Below are positions 1 through 11,879 of a stretch of DNA of 64,000 nucleotides, in pieces. This stretch comes from Tillus elongatus (lineage: Eukaryota > Arthropoda > Insecta > Coleoptera > Cleridae), in assembly GCA_964006375.1 (NCBI GenBank), contig OZ023264.1, forward strand, positions 17,870,717-17,934,716. Reading direction: 5' to 3'. Position 1 is the first letter of the stretch. Every line of letters begins with the position of its first letter. Under the pieces are notes generated by a model. The model saw only the letters and a program-made list of their open reading frames with translations, ran no database searches and was not told where the DNA came from. A program made the position numbers and the translations under genes.

Positions 1-178
1 TTAATTTTTCTAAAAAAAAAATGTCTAAATCATTTTAATGAAATTTGTGTGTTGCCCCAGTAAAGGCCTTACTATGTACCAAAATTTAACTTTTGAGGTT
101 AATAGCAAAGTGAGTTATTCAAATTTGAAGTATTTAATAAAAGTTCGCTACCATAACGCACTGGCTGCGTCCAGAACT
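1..178 (+). repeat. Helentron-like repeat, 3' end (cut by window edge)
   Basis: This is the 3' part of the commonest repeat family in the window. It ends in an AAAATTCRCTACC-type subterminal sequence followed by a short hairpin (ACGCA, loop, TGCGT; here the loop is CTGGC) and CCAGA before a T-rich flank. The upstream module (lines resembling TTACTATGTACCAAAATT and GAGTTATTCAAATTTGAAG) recurs in the copies near 4.8, 25.1 and 53.2 kb. No 5' end is visible because the window starts inside it. Confidence 0.6.
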
Positions 179-479
179 TTATAATTGGTTATGCTATTGT
201 CTATGAAATCAGTCATATCTGCTAAAGTAGGCCGTGTAGATGCAAACAGTTTTTGAATAACGTTGTCGTGGATACTTGTTAAGAGAAGTTGGCTAATATT
301 AATTTACAAAAAAAATAATTATCTGCAAGACATTGACAAATGGAATTGTTGTGAAAACGTTAGCATAACGACTTTGTCATTAAAATTTTTAAAATCATTT
401 CTCTCGAAACTGTTTTTTAAAATTATAAATTGCTAGAGGAAGCGAAAATGAATTGAGAAAAGTAGTAAGGTAAGCTTGG

Positions 480-1440
480 GCGTTGATAAAATTTATTGAA
501 AAGAATTATGAAACGAAATTTTAAAAAGAGGTTGCGCCAACAAGGCTGGAGAATGTTTATTGGTGATATAATGGGATCAACAATATCAAAAAAAAAGAGT
601 ATTGGAAAGAAGTAGAGATTATGGCGATGCCCAATACAGATGTCGGGTACGCTCCGGTCGTGTCAGGAAAACCACTAGTAGACAAGATCGTTCTATTCTT
701 CGAACAATTCATCGTCGCGGTTTTGATGCGGAAAATACGAAGTGGACTGAACAAGCGTGGACTTAATGCCCGCAGACTCGCTGCTTGCCCGTTTTATAAT
801 GCTGCTCCCCAAGCTGGAAGAAGAAAGTGGCCCCAAGTCCATGCCAACTAAGGAATAGCAAATTGGAGTAAGTGCATGTTAACGGATCAATGTAAGTTAA
901 ATTTCTTTGAATCGGAATGGAAAATTTTAGTATGGAAAGAAAAGAACGAACGGTATCCAGAGGAAGATATGTATGCTAGGGTACCATTTGGAGGTGGCGG
1001 TGTGCTTGTTTGGGGCGGTGGTATGTTAAATAGAAAAACGGATTTAAGTATTCTAGTAGGAGAAACGATGAATGGTGAGAGGTACCGCGACAAGTGTATC
1101 AATGAAACTATTGTCCCTACTGCTCAAAACTTTGGGGAGAGTTTTATCTTGGTGGATGGTAATGCTCGCTAGTCAACACAGAGATAGAATTGTCCAAGAA
1201 GTTCTGAGAGAGAATAATTATAAACGAACGAACTGGCCTGCAAGATCAGCCGACATGAATGTTATTGAGCACTTGTGGAGGACGATGAAAGAAGCCTGAA
1301 TGAGTGAGTGCATGAATTTGATAGTTTGGATGAATTGGCGAATGCAGTTCGGGTAGAGTGGGAGGCTATTCCCCAGGATTTCGTTGCGGTTGCGAACTCG
1401 GAAAGCAGTGTGCCAAGAAGGGTAGAGGAAGTGCATCATG
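480..1440 (+). pseudogene. Tc1-like transposase, decayed
   Basis: Pieces of a Tc1-type transposase lie in order but in different frames. Near 750-850 is a stretch reading RGLNARRLAACPF, typical of the region after the Tc1 DNA-binding domain. Positions 876-1172 read through KLNFFES, VWKEKNERY and FGGGGVLVWGG, the usual block from the first catalytic Asp region to the GGG-VWGG motif; the expected TDES is TDQC, so the first catalytic position is damaged. Positions 1200-1300 give NWPARSADMNVIEHLW, the block that carries the last acidic residue. At least two frameshifts and in-frame stops break it. No TIRs were recognised. It is a dead copy of a family different from elements A-E. Confidence 0.8.
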
Positions 1441-1460
1441 TTAATGGTGGTCCCACTCGA

Positions 1461-1816
1461 TGTGTGTGTGTTTTATTTCTTTAACGTCGGCCTATTTCCA
1501 CGACTATAGCCAATTACCGACGCCAGGGAGTAGTTTAACCTCACTATCCTGGAAATTTGGCCAAACCCCTGCCTTTCTGTAGGGAGGGTAGGGATCTTTA
1601 CGTGCCCAACATTGCATGGATATGGGAGCGACGGCTTTACGCCCCCTCCGAAAGGCGGAACGTGCAGACATTAAACTTGCTCAAATACAATGCCACAACC
1701 TCGGTTGATGTTAATTGTACAGTGTGTACTCAAAAAGTGAAAGAAGTACCCCGGGATCGAACCCAGTACCCTTCGGTTCAGAGACACACGTTCTTACCAC
1801 TGAACCACCGATATTA
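1461..1816 (-). repeat. tRNA-derived SINE, copy 1
   Basis: Reads right to left. The head near 1730-1815 has a B box GGTTCGATCCC and an A box region TGGTTCAGTGGTAAGAACG; the body is about 270 bp and the 3' tail is (CA)n (written TGTGTGTGTG at 1461-1470). The first bases of the head are missing, since it ends at CCGATATT. No clear target duplication remains. Four more copies occur at 30.0, 30.8, 37.1 and 47.1 kb. Confidence 0.75.
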
Positions 1817-2751
1817 AGTTTTCTTTTGCTAGTTACGCACTAAAATGTTATTATTAAATGTGTTTATTATTATTAACTATTTCATAATAAACCGTACATA
1901 ATATCCATCTACACGGCCTACTTAAGCAGATATTGCTGATATGATAGCCAACGGCATAAACAATAAAATTATTCAATTTTAAGCTAGCCTGCCGTAAAAA
2001 TCTCATTTGGACAAAACACCGTCGGGTTGAGCAAAAACTAAAGTAAATATGCTTTCGATCTACGTAAGCCCAACCAAAGCCCGTCAATGTATTTGCAAAT
2101 TACAGCGCTCTTAAAATATCGCCAAGATTTTCACAATTTCTTTGTTAAAATACCAAATGGTCTTGATCAGGAAACTGATATAAACGTTTGGATATATTAA
2201 TATTGCCACACTTCATATCCATAATGGAAGGCGATAATTTTTTTTAAACAAAATGACGGACAACAAAACTTTTTCACAGCTTTATTTTACACCCAGTATA
2301 ATATGAAATTTTTAACCTTTCTAAAAAATTGTGTTGTTTTTGCATAACTTAGACGAAGTGGGCTTTTGTACAGTGCAAACCAGTTAAAAAAGTCTACTTT
2401 TAGCAAGGTAACAGCTCATTGAAAATTATGCTAAAAAATTCTTTTGCCGATCTTTTTCTTGGCCATTTTATAGGAGCTTTAATGTCTTTGTTTTGTAATT
2501 ATTCGAAGCTAATTGTTGTATCAAATACCACACTATAAACAATTTTAAGATGGCTTTAAGGTGACTTACAAAACTTTCCGTTCTAAGAAGTAAAGCGAAT
2601 TTGAGACGTGTTTAAAAGTTTGTTTGCAGTATAATTATTTTTCACTATTTCAGACAGAAGACATGAAGCAAATAAGGCTAAATTTAGAGGACTTGAGTGT
2701 TTGCCAAGGGATAAAAGGTATCACTTACATTAAAAAATCAATTACCAGAAT
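1817..2751. other. no recognised feature
   Basis: AT-rich sequence with stops in all frames. I see no domain, TIR or repeat shared with the rest of the window. Confidence 0.5.
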
Positions 2752-2880
2752 ACTGCTTTAGTGAATTTACATTAATAAAATTCACTAATAGAGAAGTATC
2801 ATTGGTGAGACTTGCGAAAAATTTCTTCAGATAAGTGTGAATTAGTGCCTCTGGAACCCATATCCACGGTCAGTTCAAAT

Positions 2881-2957
<77 letters not shown>
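2752..2957 (+). repeat. Helentron-like repeat, 5' half, opened by later insertions
   Basis: Begins TTTAGTGAATTTACATTAAT and continues with the AAATTCACTAAT half of the 5' palindrome, then the conserved block with CTGGAACCCATATCCACGG and GTCAGTTCAAAT, then (TA)n from 2884. The matching 3' half (beginning ACAACCGATAACTCAAC) is found only at 9375. The intervening 6.4 kb is mariner element A plus a LINE, both lodged in the (TA)n core. Confidence 0.7.
2884..2957. repeat. (TA)n, left of element A
   Basis: About 37 uninterrupted TA units. Element A starts directly after its last TA, so the target duplication cannot be told from the array. Confidence 0.95.
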
Positions 2958-2960
<3 letters not shown>

Positions 2961-3512
2961 GGTCGCTGATAAGTCTGGAAACGGTCGATTATCCGGGAAA
3001 ATATACAAGGTGTCGAAAAAAGTTTTATACAAAAGTTTTTGGGTTCTTCAATGTCTACTAGGCGGTGATAATTTTATTTATACAGGGTTGGTCATACAGG
3101 CGTGGCACACCAATATTTTTTTTTAATGGAACACCCTATATATTATTCGATATTTCAATCCTTCTCTTAATTTTGCGCAACATTTATCAGAAGCATGATG
3201 TACATAAACTCAATCGTTTCCGGGTAAAAAAATAAATAAAAATAAACGCTACTGTTTTTAAAATCTATTGGATGAAGAACAAAAATAAATGAAAAGTAGA
3301 ATATCTCTTGAAAACAATCTGTGAGTGTGAAAAGAACCGGTTGCGATGTTTTTAACATTGTTTGGAATCCCAAGATAAGATAAGATGCCCATAAGAAACG
3401 CAGTATTATTCTTTTGTTTTAAAATGTTTCCAGGACAACGAATGTCAAACATTCATTCAGTGTCAACAGTTTTGAAAAATTAGTAATTTAGTGTCAACAG
3501 TTTTTGTGCAAA

Positions 3513-4607
3513 ATGGCAAGTTTAAGTGAAACCGAACGTATCGAAATTTTAATGATGATAGGGTACGGTGATAGAACACGAAGTTTTGCTCAAGTGGTGA
3601 TTATGTTCAATGAGTTGCATCCTGAGCGGGAATCGATCTCCAAATCCACAGTTTCGAAAACTTTGCATCGTTTTCACGAAACTGGCGGTATCAAGGATAA
3701 ACCTAGAACTGGAAGGCCAGTAACCGTTACAAATGAAGAAAATTCTTTGAATGTAATATTGGATGTGGTGGAAAATCCGAAAACTTCGGCACAGCAATTG
3801 GCTTTAAATCACAATATGAGTCGATATTCAATTCAAAAGATTACGAAGCGGGAAAAGTTCCGTCCATATAAAATTCATTTATTGCAAGAACTGAGTGAAG
3901 ACGATTTTGATCGCAGAATCGAGTTCTGTGAACTTATTATGGAGAAGTTACGCCAAAATTTTAACTTTGCCAACCACATTTTGTTTTCCGACGAATCTAC
4001 ATTTTGTTTGAATGGACAAGTCAACCGACACAACTGTAGGTACTGGTCAGACGAAAACCCACATTGGATGGAACAAATTCACACCCAAAGACCGCAAAAA
4101 GTAAATGTTTGGTGTGCTATTATTGGTGGACATATCATAGGACCTTATTTTATACACGGTAATTTGAACTCTGCTCGATATTTGACACTTTTGCAAGAAT
4201 CAATTGTTCCAGACGTAAGTCGATTATTTCCGAACAATAACGACCCAAATCTACCAGCGGAAGAAATATGGTTTCAGCAGGATGGGGCACCCCCTCATTT
4301 TGGAATTGAGGTACGGGAATATCTGAATCAAACCTTTCCTGGCAGATGGATAGGGCGCAGGGGAACTATTGAATGGCCAGCTAGGTCTCCCGACATGACG
4401 CCGCTTGACTTTTTTTTGTGGGGTCATGTAAAAAATTTAATTTACCAAAATAGACCGCAGAATATTGAAGAGTTGCAAGCAAGGATTGTGCATGAAATTA
4501 ATAACATTCCTCAAAACGCTCTTGTAAATGCAGTGCAATGTTTTGTTAAGCGAATTCATTATTGTCAGGAGGTCAATGGAGAACACTTTGAACATCTTAT
4601 AAAATAG
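3513..4607 (+). CDS. Tc1/mariner-superfamily transposase, intact frame (element A)
   Basis: An open frame of 364 residues from the ATG in CAAAATGGCA; an upstream in-frame TTG at 3504 is less likely as a start. It should bind the element's TIRs and cut and join DNA at TA sites. The N-terminal ~120 residues look like paired helix-turn-helix domains (STVSKTLHRF, then KPRTGRP, then SRYSIQKI). The catalytic core shows FSDESTF, WFQQDGAPPHF and RSPDMTPLDFFLWG, giving three acidic residues with 36 residues between the second and third. That spacing differs from D34D of classical mariners. The frame has no stop or shift and the catalytic triad is present, so the protein could be functional, although the element's right TIR is interrupted. 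Close in sequence to the element C transposase (15.3-16.3 kb). Confidence 0.9.
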   Translation: MASLSETERIEILMMIGYGDRTRSFAQVVIMFNELHPERESISKSTVSKTLHRFHETGGIKDKPRTGRPVTVTNEENSLNVILDVVENPKTSAQQLALNHNMSRYSIQKITKREKFRPYKIHLLQELSEDDFDRRIEFCELIMEKLRQNFNFANHILFSDESTFCLNGQVNRHNCRYWSDENPHWMEQIHTQRPQKVNVWCAIIGGHIIGPYFIHGNLNSARYLTLLQESIVPDVSRLFPNNNDPNLPAEEIWFQQDGAPPHFGIEVREYLNQTFPGRWIGRRGTIEWPARSPDMTPLDFFLWGHVKNLIYQNRPQNIEELQARIVHEINNIPQNALVNAVQCFVKRIHYCQEVNGEHFEHLIK

Positions 4608-5159
4608 GATTCCAAACAATGTTAAAAACATCGCAACCGGTTCTTTTCACACTCACAGATTGTTTTCAAGAGATATTCTACTTTTCATTTATTTTTGTTC
4701 TTCATCCAATAGATTTTAAAAAACTCGGGACGCAGCAAGTGCGTTATGGTAGTGAATTTTTATTAAATGCTTCAAATTTAAATAACTCAATTTTCTATAA
4801 ACTTAGAGAGTTTAATTTCAATACGTAGTAAGGTTTTTCCTAAGGCAAGATATCCACAAAATTTCATTAAAATAACTTTGTAATTTTCGGAGAAAAAAAT
4901 TTTTTTCGAAAGAAAATTTAAAATTTGAGTAACTCAATTTTCTCTAAACTTAGAAAGTTGAATTTTGGTACGTAGTAAGGTTGAGGCAACATATATAGTA
5001 AATTTCATTGAAACAGCTTTGTTACTTTCGGAGAAAAAAAAATTTTTCGAAAGAAAACTCAAAATTTTTCCGGAAAACCCCGTCTGATTTTTCTGGATAA
5101 CGAACTCATCCAAGCCATTAATAAAAGACAGGCAGTTGCCAAGTTTCATCGAAATCGGT

Positions 5160-5216
5160 TAATTACAGCTACTGATGAAGACAACTTCGTTGTCGAAATA
5201 CGTATCAAAAAAGATA
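5160..5216 (+). ncRNA. hammerhead-like motif, Penelope type
   Basis: CTGATGA at 5172-5178 is followed by a 6-bp helix GACAAC/GTTGTC with TTC loop (5180-5194), then GAAA (5195-5198), the self-complementary TACGTA and a TC cleavage dinucleotide (5205-5206). This is the order of a type I hammerhead with a minimal helix III. One extra A lies between the core and helix II, and helix I is weak (GCTA with a distant TAGC), so activity is doubtful. It is probably a scrap of a Penelope-like terminal repeat. Confidence 0.4.
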
Positions 5217-5946
5217 GCGCATAACTCTGTTATTATTGTTGTACATACCAACAAAATATCAATCAGATTTTGGACCATATCACATCGTCTTCTATTTTAA
5301 CACTAAAATAAATTTAATATTGAATGAGACAAACTTTAATTACTTTTAGTAGTACCAATCATAATAAAAATATGTCTAGTCAAAGTAACAAAACCCGATA
5401 AAAAAACAATTACGAAAACTAATAAATGCTGTTGAGCCAAAAATAGCCTTGTTAATATATCATATTCCCTTTCTTTGTCCAATTTTATCATATCTTTTGT
5501 TGGTCAGTAACAAAAGCCCAACGAATTATATCCCAAATGATACAGAAAACTTTACAACTCTAGATCTAAATAAAAGGACTGTAACAGCGGCAGAAGCAGA
5601 AGTCAATGGAAGGTTGATGAATGAATCTCATGAGTCAATAAGAAAAGCATTGACTAACCAACAGCAACCACATACTTATGAATTAAACATGTTTCAAATT
5701 TGAATAGCTCAATTTTCTGTAACCCTAGAAAGCTGAATTTTGGCACATAGTTAGGTATTTCCCAAAGCAATATGTAGACCAAGAAATTTTCGGAAAAAAA
5801 ATTTTTTTTGAAAGAAAACTCAAAATTTTCCCGGAAAACCCCGTTCGATTTTCCTGGCCAACGAACTCATCCAAGCCATTAATAAAAGAAAGGCACTTGC
5901 CGAGTTTCATCTAAATCGGTTAATTATTTTTTGAGTTATCAGACGG

Positions 5947-6138
<192 letters not shown>

Positions 6139-6567
6139 CATATAAAAATTCAAACTGACCCCGGATATGGGTTCTAGGGGTCCTAATTCGCGCTCATTTG
6201 AAAGAATTTTTGCAAAGTCTCACCATCGATACCTCTCTATTAGTGAATTTTTTTAATAAAAATTCACTAAAAATAGCGTTTATTTTTATTTATTTTTTTA
6301 CCCGGAAACGATTGAGTTTATGTACATCATGCTTCTGATAAATGTTGCTCAAAATTAAGAGAAGGATTGAAATATCGAATAATATATAGGGTGTTCCATT
6401 AAAAAAAATTAATATTGGTGTGCCACGCCTGTATGACCGACCCTGTATAAATGAAATTATCACCGCCTAGTAGACATTGAAGAACCCAAAAACTTTTGTA
6501 TAAAACTTTTTTCGACACCTTGTATATTTTCCCGGATAATCGACCGTTTCCAGACTTATCAGCGACC

Positions 6568-6570
<3 letters not shown>

Positions 6571-6663
<93 letters not shown>

Positions 6664-6685
6664 ATATATAATATAATATAATAAT
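6571..6685. repeat. (TA)n decaying to (TAA)n between element A and a LINE
   Basis: Pure TA to 6656, then mixed ATA/ATAA units to 6685, where LINE coding sequence begins. It is the continuation of the array that starts at 2884. Confidence 0.9.
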
Positions 6686-9080
6686 AAACTATTTAATGAC
6701 TTAATTTTCTCAAACCAGCTAGTAAACTTGGTAGTTGAACCTACACGAATATTTAAAAGCAAGTCGGGTGTTAGCTGCAGCATGATTGATTATGTAATAA
6801 CTAACATAAAAAAAGATGTAAAGTGTAAAGTTATTGATCCGGGTCTGTCAGATCATACGGCACAGGTCATGCAGTGGTCTGAACAAATAAAAAATCCCAG
6901 CGAGTCAGATTTTCTAACAAGATTATGCCGTCGGTTTACTTATGATGCTTTTACAGAATTTAAAACTATTTTTGGAGCTCAATACATATCCTTCGAGGAT
7001 ACCGACTGTCAAAATATTGATGACTTGTTCGATGTATTCTTCGAACATTTTTCCTATTGTTACAATGTTGCGTTTCCTGAAAAGTGGAGCAAAAAAATAT
7101 GACTTTAGGGCACCAAATGAGTTGAAAATTGCGTTTAAGAACTTAAAATTCTTTAACTATTATAGAAGATTATATCCTAGTGACGATAATAATAATAAGT
7201 ACAAGGTAATGAAAAAACAACTTGACCTTAAACTTAAACAAGAAAAACATAATTATTATGCTGGTGTCATTTCACAGTCTGATAACAAAAATAAGACACT
7301 CTGGCAACTTGTAAATACACGTTTAAATAGAATACCTAAAACCAAAACAGAGATTAAACTAAAAATAAATAACGAAATAATTACTGACAAGCGTTTAATA
7401 TCAAATTCATTTGCAAAGTACTTTGCCTGTGGAGTAGAAGAAAAATTGACTGCTCATTTTGGTGTTCTTAACTATAAAGAGTGTACAACCTCCATATTGG
7501 TGCGCGATAGTTTTTATTTTTATCCAGTGACGGACACTGAAATAACAAACGTTATTCATAGACTTAAAACTAAAAGATCCACTGGCTTAGATGATATTGC
7601 AGTCACTGTTATTAAACAACTTTCCGAATTGATATCGCCTTATCTAACGGTAATCATGAATACCTCGCTTAAGTTAGGCCAGTTTCCCTCGAAATTGAAA
7701 AATGCCAAAGGGGTACCAGTATATAAAAAAGACGATCCGTTCTCGGTAGAAAACTACCGATCTGTAATGGTACTGAGTCCGTTTTCCAAAATCATGGAAA
7801 GAATTATGCATAACAGGATAACGGACTTTCTAAGTAAAAATAACGTGTTGTCTCCTAGGCAGTATGGTTTTCGCGAGGGATATTCCACCGAACAGGCCTG
7901 CGCGGACATGGTGCAGCATCTTGCGGATTGTATTGATAGAAAGCATCACACCGTGGGCATATTTTTTGACATGTCTCGCGCTTTTGATACAATTAATTGT
8001 ACTTTCCTCGAAAGAAAATTAAATGCGGTCGGACTTAGGGGACCTGTTAGTGATTGGCTTGTGTCGTTTGTAAGAGACAGGCGATTAGTAGTCTCAGTGG
8101 ACGGTGTTAGATCTGATGAGTATGAAGTAAAGCTGGGCGCTCCGCAGGGAAGCGTCCTGGGGCCGCTTATGTTTATGTTGTACGTAAATGATCTTCCCAA
8201 CTATCTGACAGGTGGGAGGTTGTTTATGTACGCTGATGACATAGCAATCGTAGTTTCGGATCCGGTATTGTCCGATGCTATGCGTAAGGTGAATAGTATT
8301 TTGTCGCACTTCGGTCAGTGGTGCTGCAGCAATCACCTGATTGTAAATAGTTCTAAGACAGTTTGTGTAGAGTTTATGGGAAGATGTCGAGAGCCTTCTA
8401 TTGATAATAATTTTCATTTTAATTATAACTATATTGCCTTAAGTACCTCCACCAACTTTTTAGGTTGCATTTTAGATAATAGGCTCTCATGGGAGACCCA
8501 GATAGAAGAAATATCAAACAAATTGGGTAAGGCCTATTTTTGCATCATAAAACTGAAGAACACCTTAAATGCAATTTCTCTAATTAATGTGTATTTTGCT
8601 TTAGTTTATAGTGTGCTGGCATACAACATAATAGTGTGGGGTCATGCAAATGATATATACAGGGTTTTCGTATGCCAGAAACGAGTAATCCGCCTGATTT
8701 TTGGACTACAACAAAAAGAATCATGCAGGAGTACTTTTGAAACAAAAAAACTGTTGACTGTCACGGGGGTGTATTTGTATAAACTCCTGAGTTTCACATA
8801 TGCACGTAGGAACAGGTTTACTAAAAATAGTGCAATTCACAGCTACACTACCCTGGCAAGAAATGACATCCACTTACCAAATTACCAGTATATGGCATAC
8901 AAGAAATCACCTGTGTATGCTGGCTGTTTTTATTTTAATATGCTTCCTCAGGAGATTAAGGCTGCGGATACACTTAGCTGCTTTAAACATAGATTGAAAT
9001 TATTTTTGGTTGAAAATCCTCTTTATCATATCAGTGAATTTACTGAAAGGTGTACAGGCCCTGAGCAACGGAGAGAATGA
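6686..9080 (+). pseudogene. LINE ORF2 (endonuclease C-term plus RT), one frameshift
   Basis: The first frame (6686-7102) reads SMIDYVITN and DPGLSDHTAQV, the C-terminal part of an APE-type endonuclease with its SDH motif. The second frame runs to 9080; the switch falls at a run of seven A near 7092-7098, so a single-base slip in that run is the simplest cause. The RT follows with YRSVMVLSPFSKIMERI, QYGFREGYSTE, GIFFDMSRAFDTI, APQGSVLGPLMFML and MYADD (YADD at 8229-8240). The C-terminal end (FNMLPQEIK, FKHRLKLFL) is typical of the Jockey/CR1 groups. No RNase H is present. Apart from the one slip the RT frame is open for over 600 codons, so the insertion is fairly young. Confidence 0.85.
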
Positions 9081-9278
9081 CCGTTGTAACTGTAAATTTA
9101 GGTTTAATGTAAAATGATTGTATATTCTTGTAGTTGGTTCTGTATGTAAAGTGCTGTTGTTATTTTTTGACTTCTGCTTTTGTATATATTTAAGACTGAC
9201 ATTTTAGGTTTTTCTAATTCTTTGACGTGCCTGTAGTATGTATGTACTTGATCAAAGGCTAATAAAGTTATCTATCTA

Positions 9279-9280
<2 letters not shown>
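6686..9280 (+). mobile_element. 5'-truncated non-LTR retrotransposon in (TA)n
   Basis: Contains the C-terminal part of an endonuclease, a full reverse transcriptase, and a 3' UTR of about 190 bp ending AATAAAG followed by TCTATCTATC and (TA)n. (TA)n lies on both sides, and the broken Helentron-like repeat resumes after 9375. It therefore inserted in the same TA array as element A. Confidence 0.85.

Positions 9281-9374
<94 letters not shown>
9281..9374. repeat. (TA)n, 3' of the LINE
   Basis: About 47 units. It follows the LINE's TCTA tail, so part may be LINE tail and part target array. Confidence 0.95.
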
Positions 9375-9376
<2 letters not shown>

Positions 9377-9700
9377 ACCGATAACTCAACAAAATACCTA
9401 ACTGATTTGGACCAAGTTTGGGAATTACCCTTATCTGGCTAATGGCTTGGACGAGTTCGTTCATCAAATCTTAAAGGCCAATTTTTATTAATAAAAAATT
9501 AAAACATTTTTTTTAAACACAATATCTCCCAAATTGTCTAAGTGATTGAAACAAAAATTTACAACCTAAAAGAAAATAGACAGACATGGTCGTATACCAA
9601 TTTTAAAGTCGTTTGATCAGAGGAAAATAAAGTTATTCGAAATTAACAATTATATAATCCCCGACATCACTTCAGATTCTGTAATGCAATATTTATAATG
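9375..9700 (+). repeat. Helentron-like repeat, displaced 3' half
   Basis: Starts with ACAACCGATAACTCAAC and continues GGCTTGGACGAGTTCGTT, the block that follows the (TA)n core in other copies. Its partner 5' half lies at 2752-2957. The far 3' hairpin is not recognisable here. Confidence 0.6.
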
Positions 9701-9799
9701 TTGGACAAATACAGATCACGTTATCTGTACTGCTATGCTATTTAAATAAATCGTAGATAAAAATCTAAACAATGGAAGTTATTGCAACATGTCAGACTG

Positions 9800-9910
9800 G
9801 AGAACATTGTGAGAGATACGACAGAGACGCCATCTCGGTGCAGGACCAGGTAGTATGTTGTCACGACACCTCTCTAGTTTACACAAAATTTTATAGATAG
9901 AGCTGTGTAT
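9800..9910 (-). repeat. dispersed repeat shared with 22.2-22.3 kb
   Basis: In reverse complement it matches 22225-22335: shared blocks include GCCATCTCG, GTATGTTGTCACGACA and ACACAAAATTTTATA. It is diverged, with no coding sense and no recognised class. Confidence 0.5.
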
Positions 9911-10576
9911 AATGTACAACCAAATTGTAAAATGTCAGCCTTGGACCATTTCTTTCGTAATACCGGGACAAAGCTTGCGTCTAAGAGCGCTAAATTTTAG
10001 CATGCGAATGTATACTAGTAAATAAAAAACCCAATGAAAGTGATTCAATTTCTTTAAAAGCAATCTAGAATGACGTTTCATTATGTATAAATATTAAGCT
10101 TCCCATTCTTGACGTTAACGGTATTTAAAATATTGTATGTATTACCTAGTTAACTCTATACATAATTCACTGGTAGGTATTACGAAAGTGAAACAAAAAT
10201 TATTTAAGAAGAAATATACCTAGCTCAAACTAATAAAGTAACTGCTTATAATATCTAGGTAGGTACTACAAAGTACATACATCCCTAGTTAAAATTATAT
10301 ACAGATGTTTAGGTTAAATTATAAAACTTTTAATTTACAAATTTTGAATTGTTTATATTTAATTCATTTTCAAAAAATTTGGATACAGCAATAGTAAATA
10401 AGTGTTCAAAAGAGTTTAAGTGCGTTATGGTAGCGAGTTTTCATAAAAATATTTCAAATAGTGGTAACCCAATTCCCATTAAACTAGAATCTTCAGTTTT
10501 GATACATAATAAAACCTATATAAAAGCAGCGTGGATACTAAATTATAAAAATAACACACTAAGCTTGACAGATAAG
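9911..10576. other. mostly unrecognised; small Helentron-like scrap
   Basis: Around 10420-10460 the sequence AAGTGCGTTATGGTAGCGAG is the inverted 3' end of the Helentron-like family without its last hairpin strand. Otherwise I see nothing. Confidence 0.4.
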
Positions 10577-10614
10577 TTTTTTTCTCCCCCCAGGGCTCGT
10601 CCGCGGACTCGCCG
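10577..10614 (-). repeat. LOA-type 3' end fragment, tail side
   Basis: CCCAGGGCTCGTCCGCGG matches the 3' UTR of the LOA element at 48 kb (CCTCAGGGCTCGTCCGCGG near 48003-48021), next to a T run corresponding to its poly(A) tail. The fragment resumes at 11657 after the Transib-like insertion. Confidence 0.55.
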
Positions 10615-10888
10615 CACAGTAGGTTAGAGGCGGAAAAAAAATATATTTATTATATATGTCATATAAGCCATATTATCTTCTTTTTGTGTTCTTAGAGAGT
10701 TAATGTGATTTATTTTAGCTATTATATTCGAATTCACTTTTAACTAACATAACTGTATGTGTTCAAAGTTATCTAAAAATCGCACTTAAAAAATCTGGAA
10801 AAGTGCTCTCACGTTCAACGTTTTAATTTTTGTGTAACAAATGGCTTAATGGGTTTCAGAATTTTTAACGAGTAAGTAGGGACTTTAC

Positions 10889-10891
<3 letters not shown>

Positions 10892-10952
<61 letters not shown>
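10892..10952. repeat. (TA)n inside the Transib-like element
   Basis: About 30 units. Confidence 0.95.
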
Positions 10953-10955
<3 letters not shown>

Positions 10956-11265
10956 AATTATTAAAAGTTATATAGAAGAGTCATGCCAAAGTTGGCAAGG
11001 TTCTACTATGAAACTTATTTTTTAGGTCTCATAAAGTCTTGGAATTTTAACTACTAGCTACATGATCTACATGTTCTGACCAGTTTAATTATTTTATATG
11101 TACTTTGACCTAAATGATAAGGCAGAAATCAGCTGCGTATATCTACGGATAAATACATAGTTGGCGGTGCTTCTTGTTGCTGTGGCAGCGGGCGTTATAA
11201 CAAAAACATAATTGACTTGGTATTTCACCCTGTATAACAATAAGCAGCATGGAAATTTAACTTGC

Positions 11266-11377
<112 letters not shown>

Positions 11378-11656
11378 CCTTAGAAGGATCAAGTAATTGT
11401 TCTGTGAGAAAAAAACAATTGATAAAGTTTTTATATGTCAATTTAGGTATTTTATAATATCTGAATAGAGGATGGTCTAGTACTCAGTATTTGGTTTTTC
11501 TTAACATTTTTAGATCGTAGATTTAAAATATATATTATGCTAAAATATACGTACTACCATTACCATTTGCAAAAAAACAACAACATATAAATGAAATATT
11601 CGAACGTTTTGTGATACAAGATTTTTTCCGAAAAATGCCGATTCTGACCCACTGTG

Positions 11657-11695
11657 CGCCGCCCCGAGAGCACTGCAACCTTTGGTTTATTATGT
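11657..11695 (-). repeat. LOA-type 3' end fragment, body side
   Basis: CGCCGCCCCGAGAGCACTGC matches CCGCCCCGATAGCACCGC at about 48027-48045. Together with 10577-10614 it makes a ~75-bp remnant of a LOA 3' UTR. Confidence 0.55.
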
Positions 11696-11879
11696 ATTTC
11701 ACAGATAATTACAAATTTGTTTAAAAAAAAACAATTTTGTTATTTTGTTGGCAGAAACTGGTTCGATTGAGTTGATTCAAACCGATCATTCAAGCGATTA
11801 ATATGGAAAAATACTTACCAGCCACCTATAATTTCATAGATGTATTCCGTTTGTAAATAAAAATTAAAATTTCGGTAAA

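Noticed and set aside
2879..3061. Open frames of alternating Ile-Tyr at every (TA)n array
   Set aside because: They are translations of the dinucleotide repeat and not coding.
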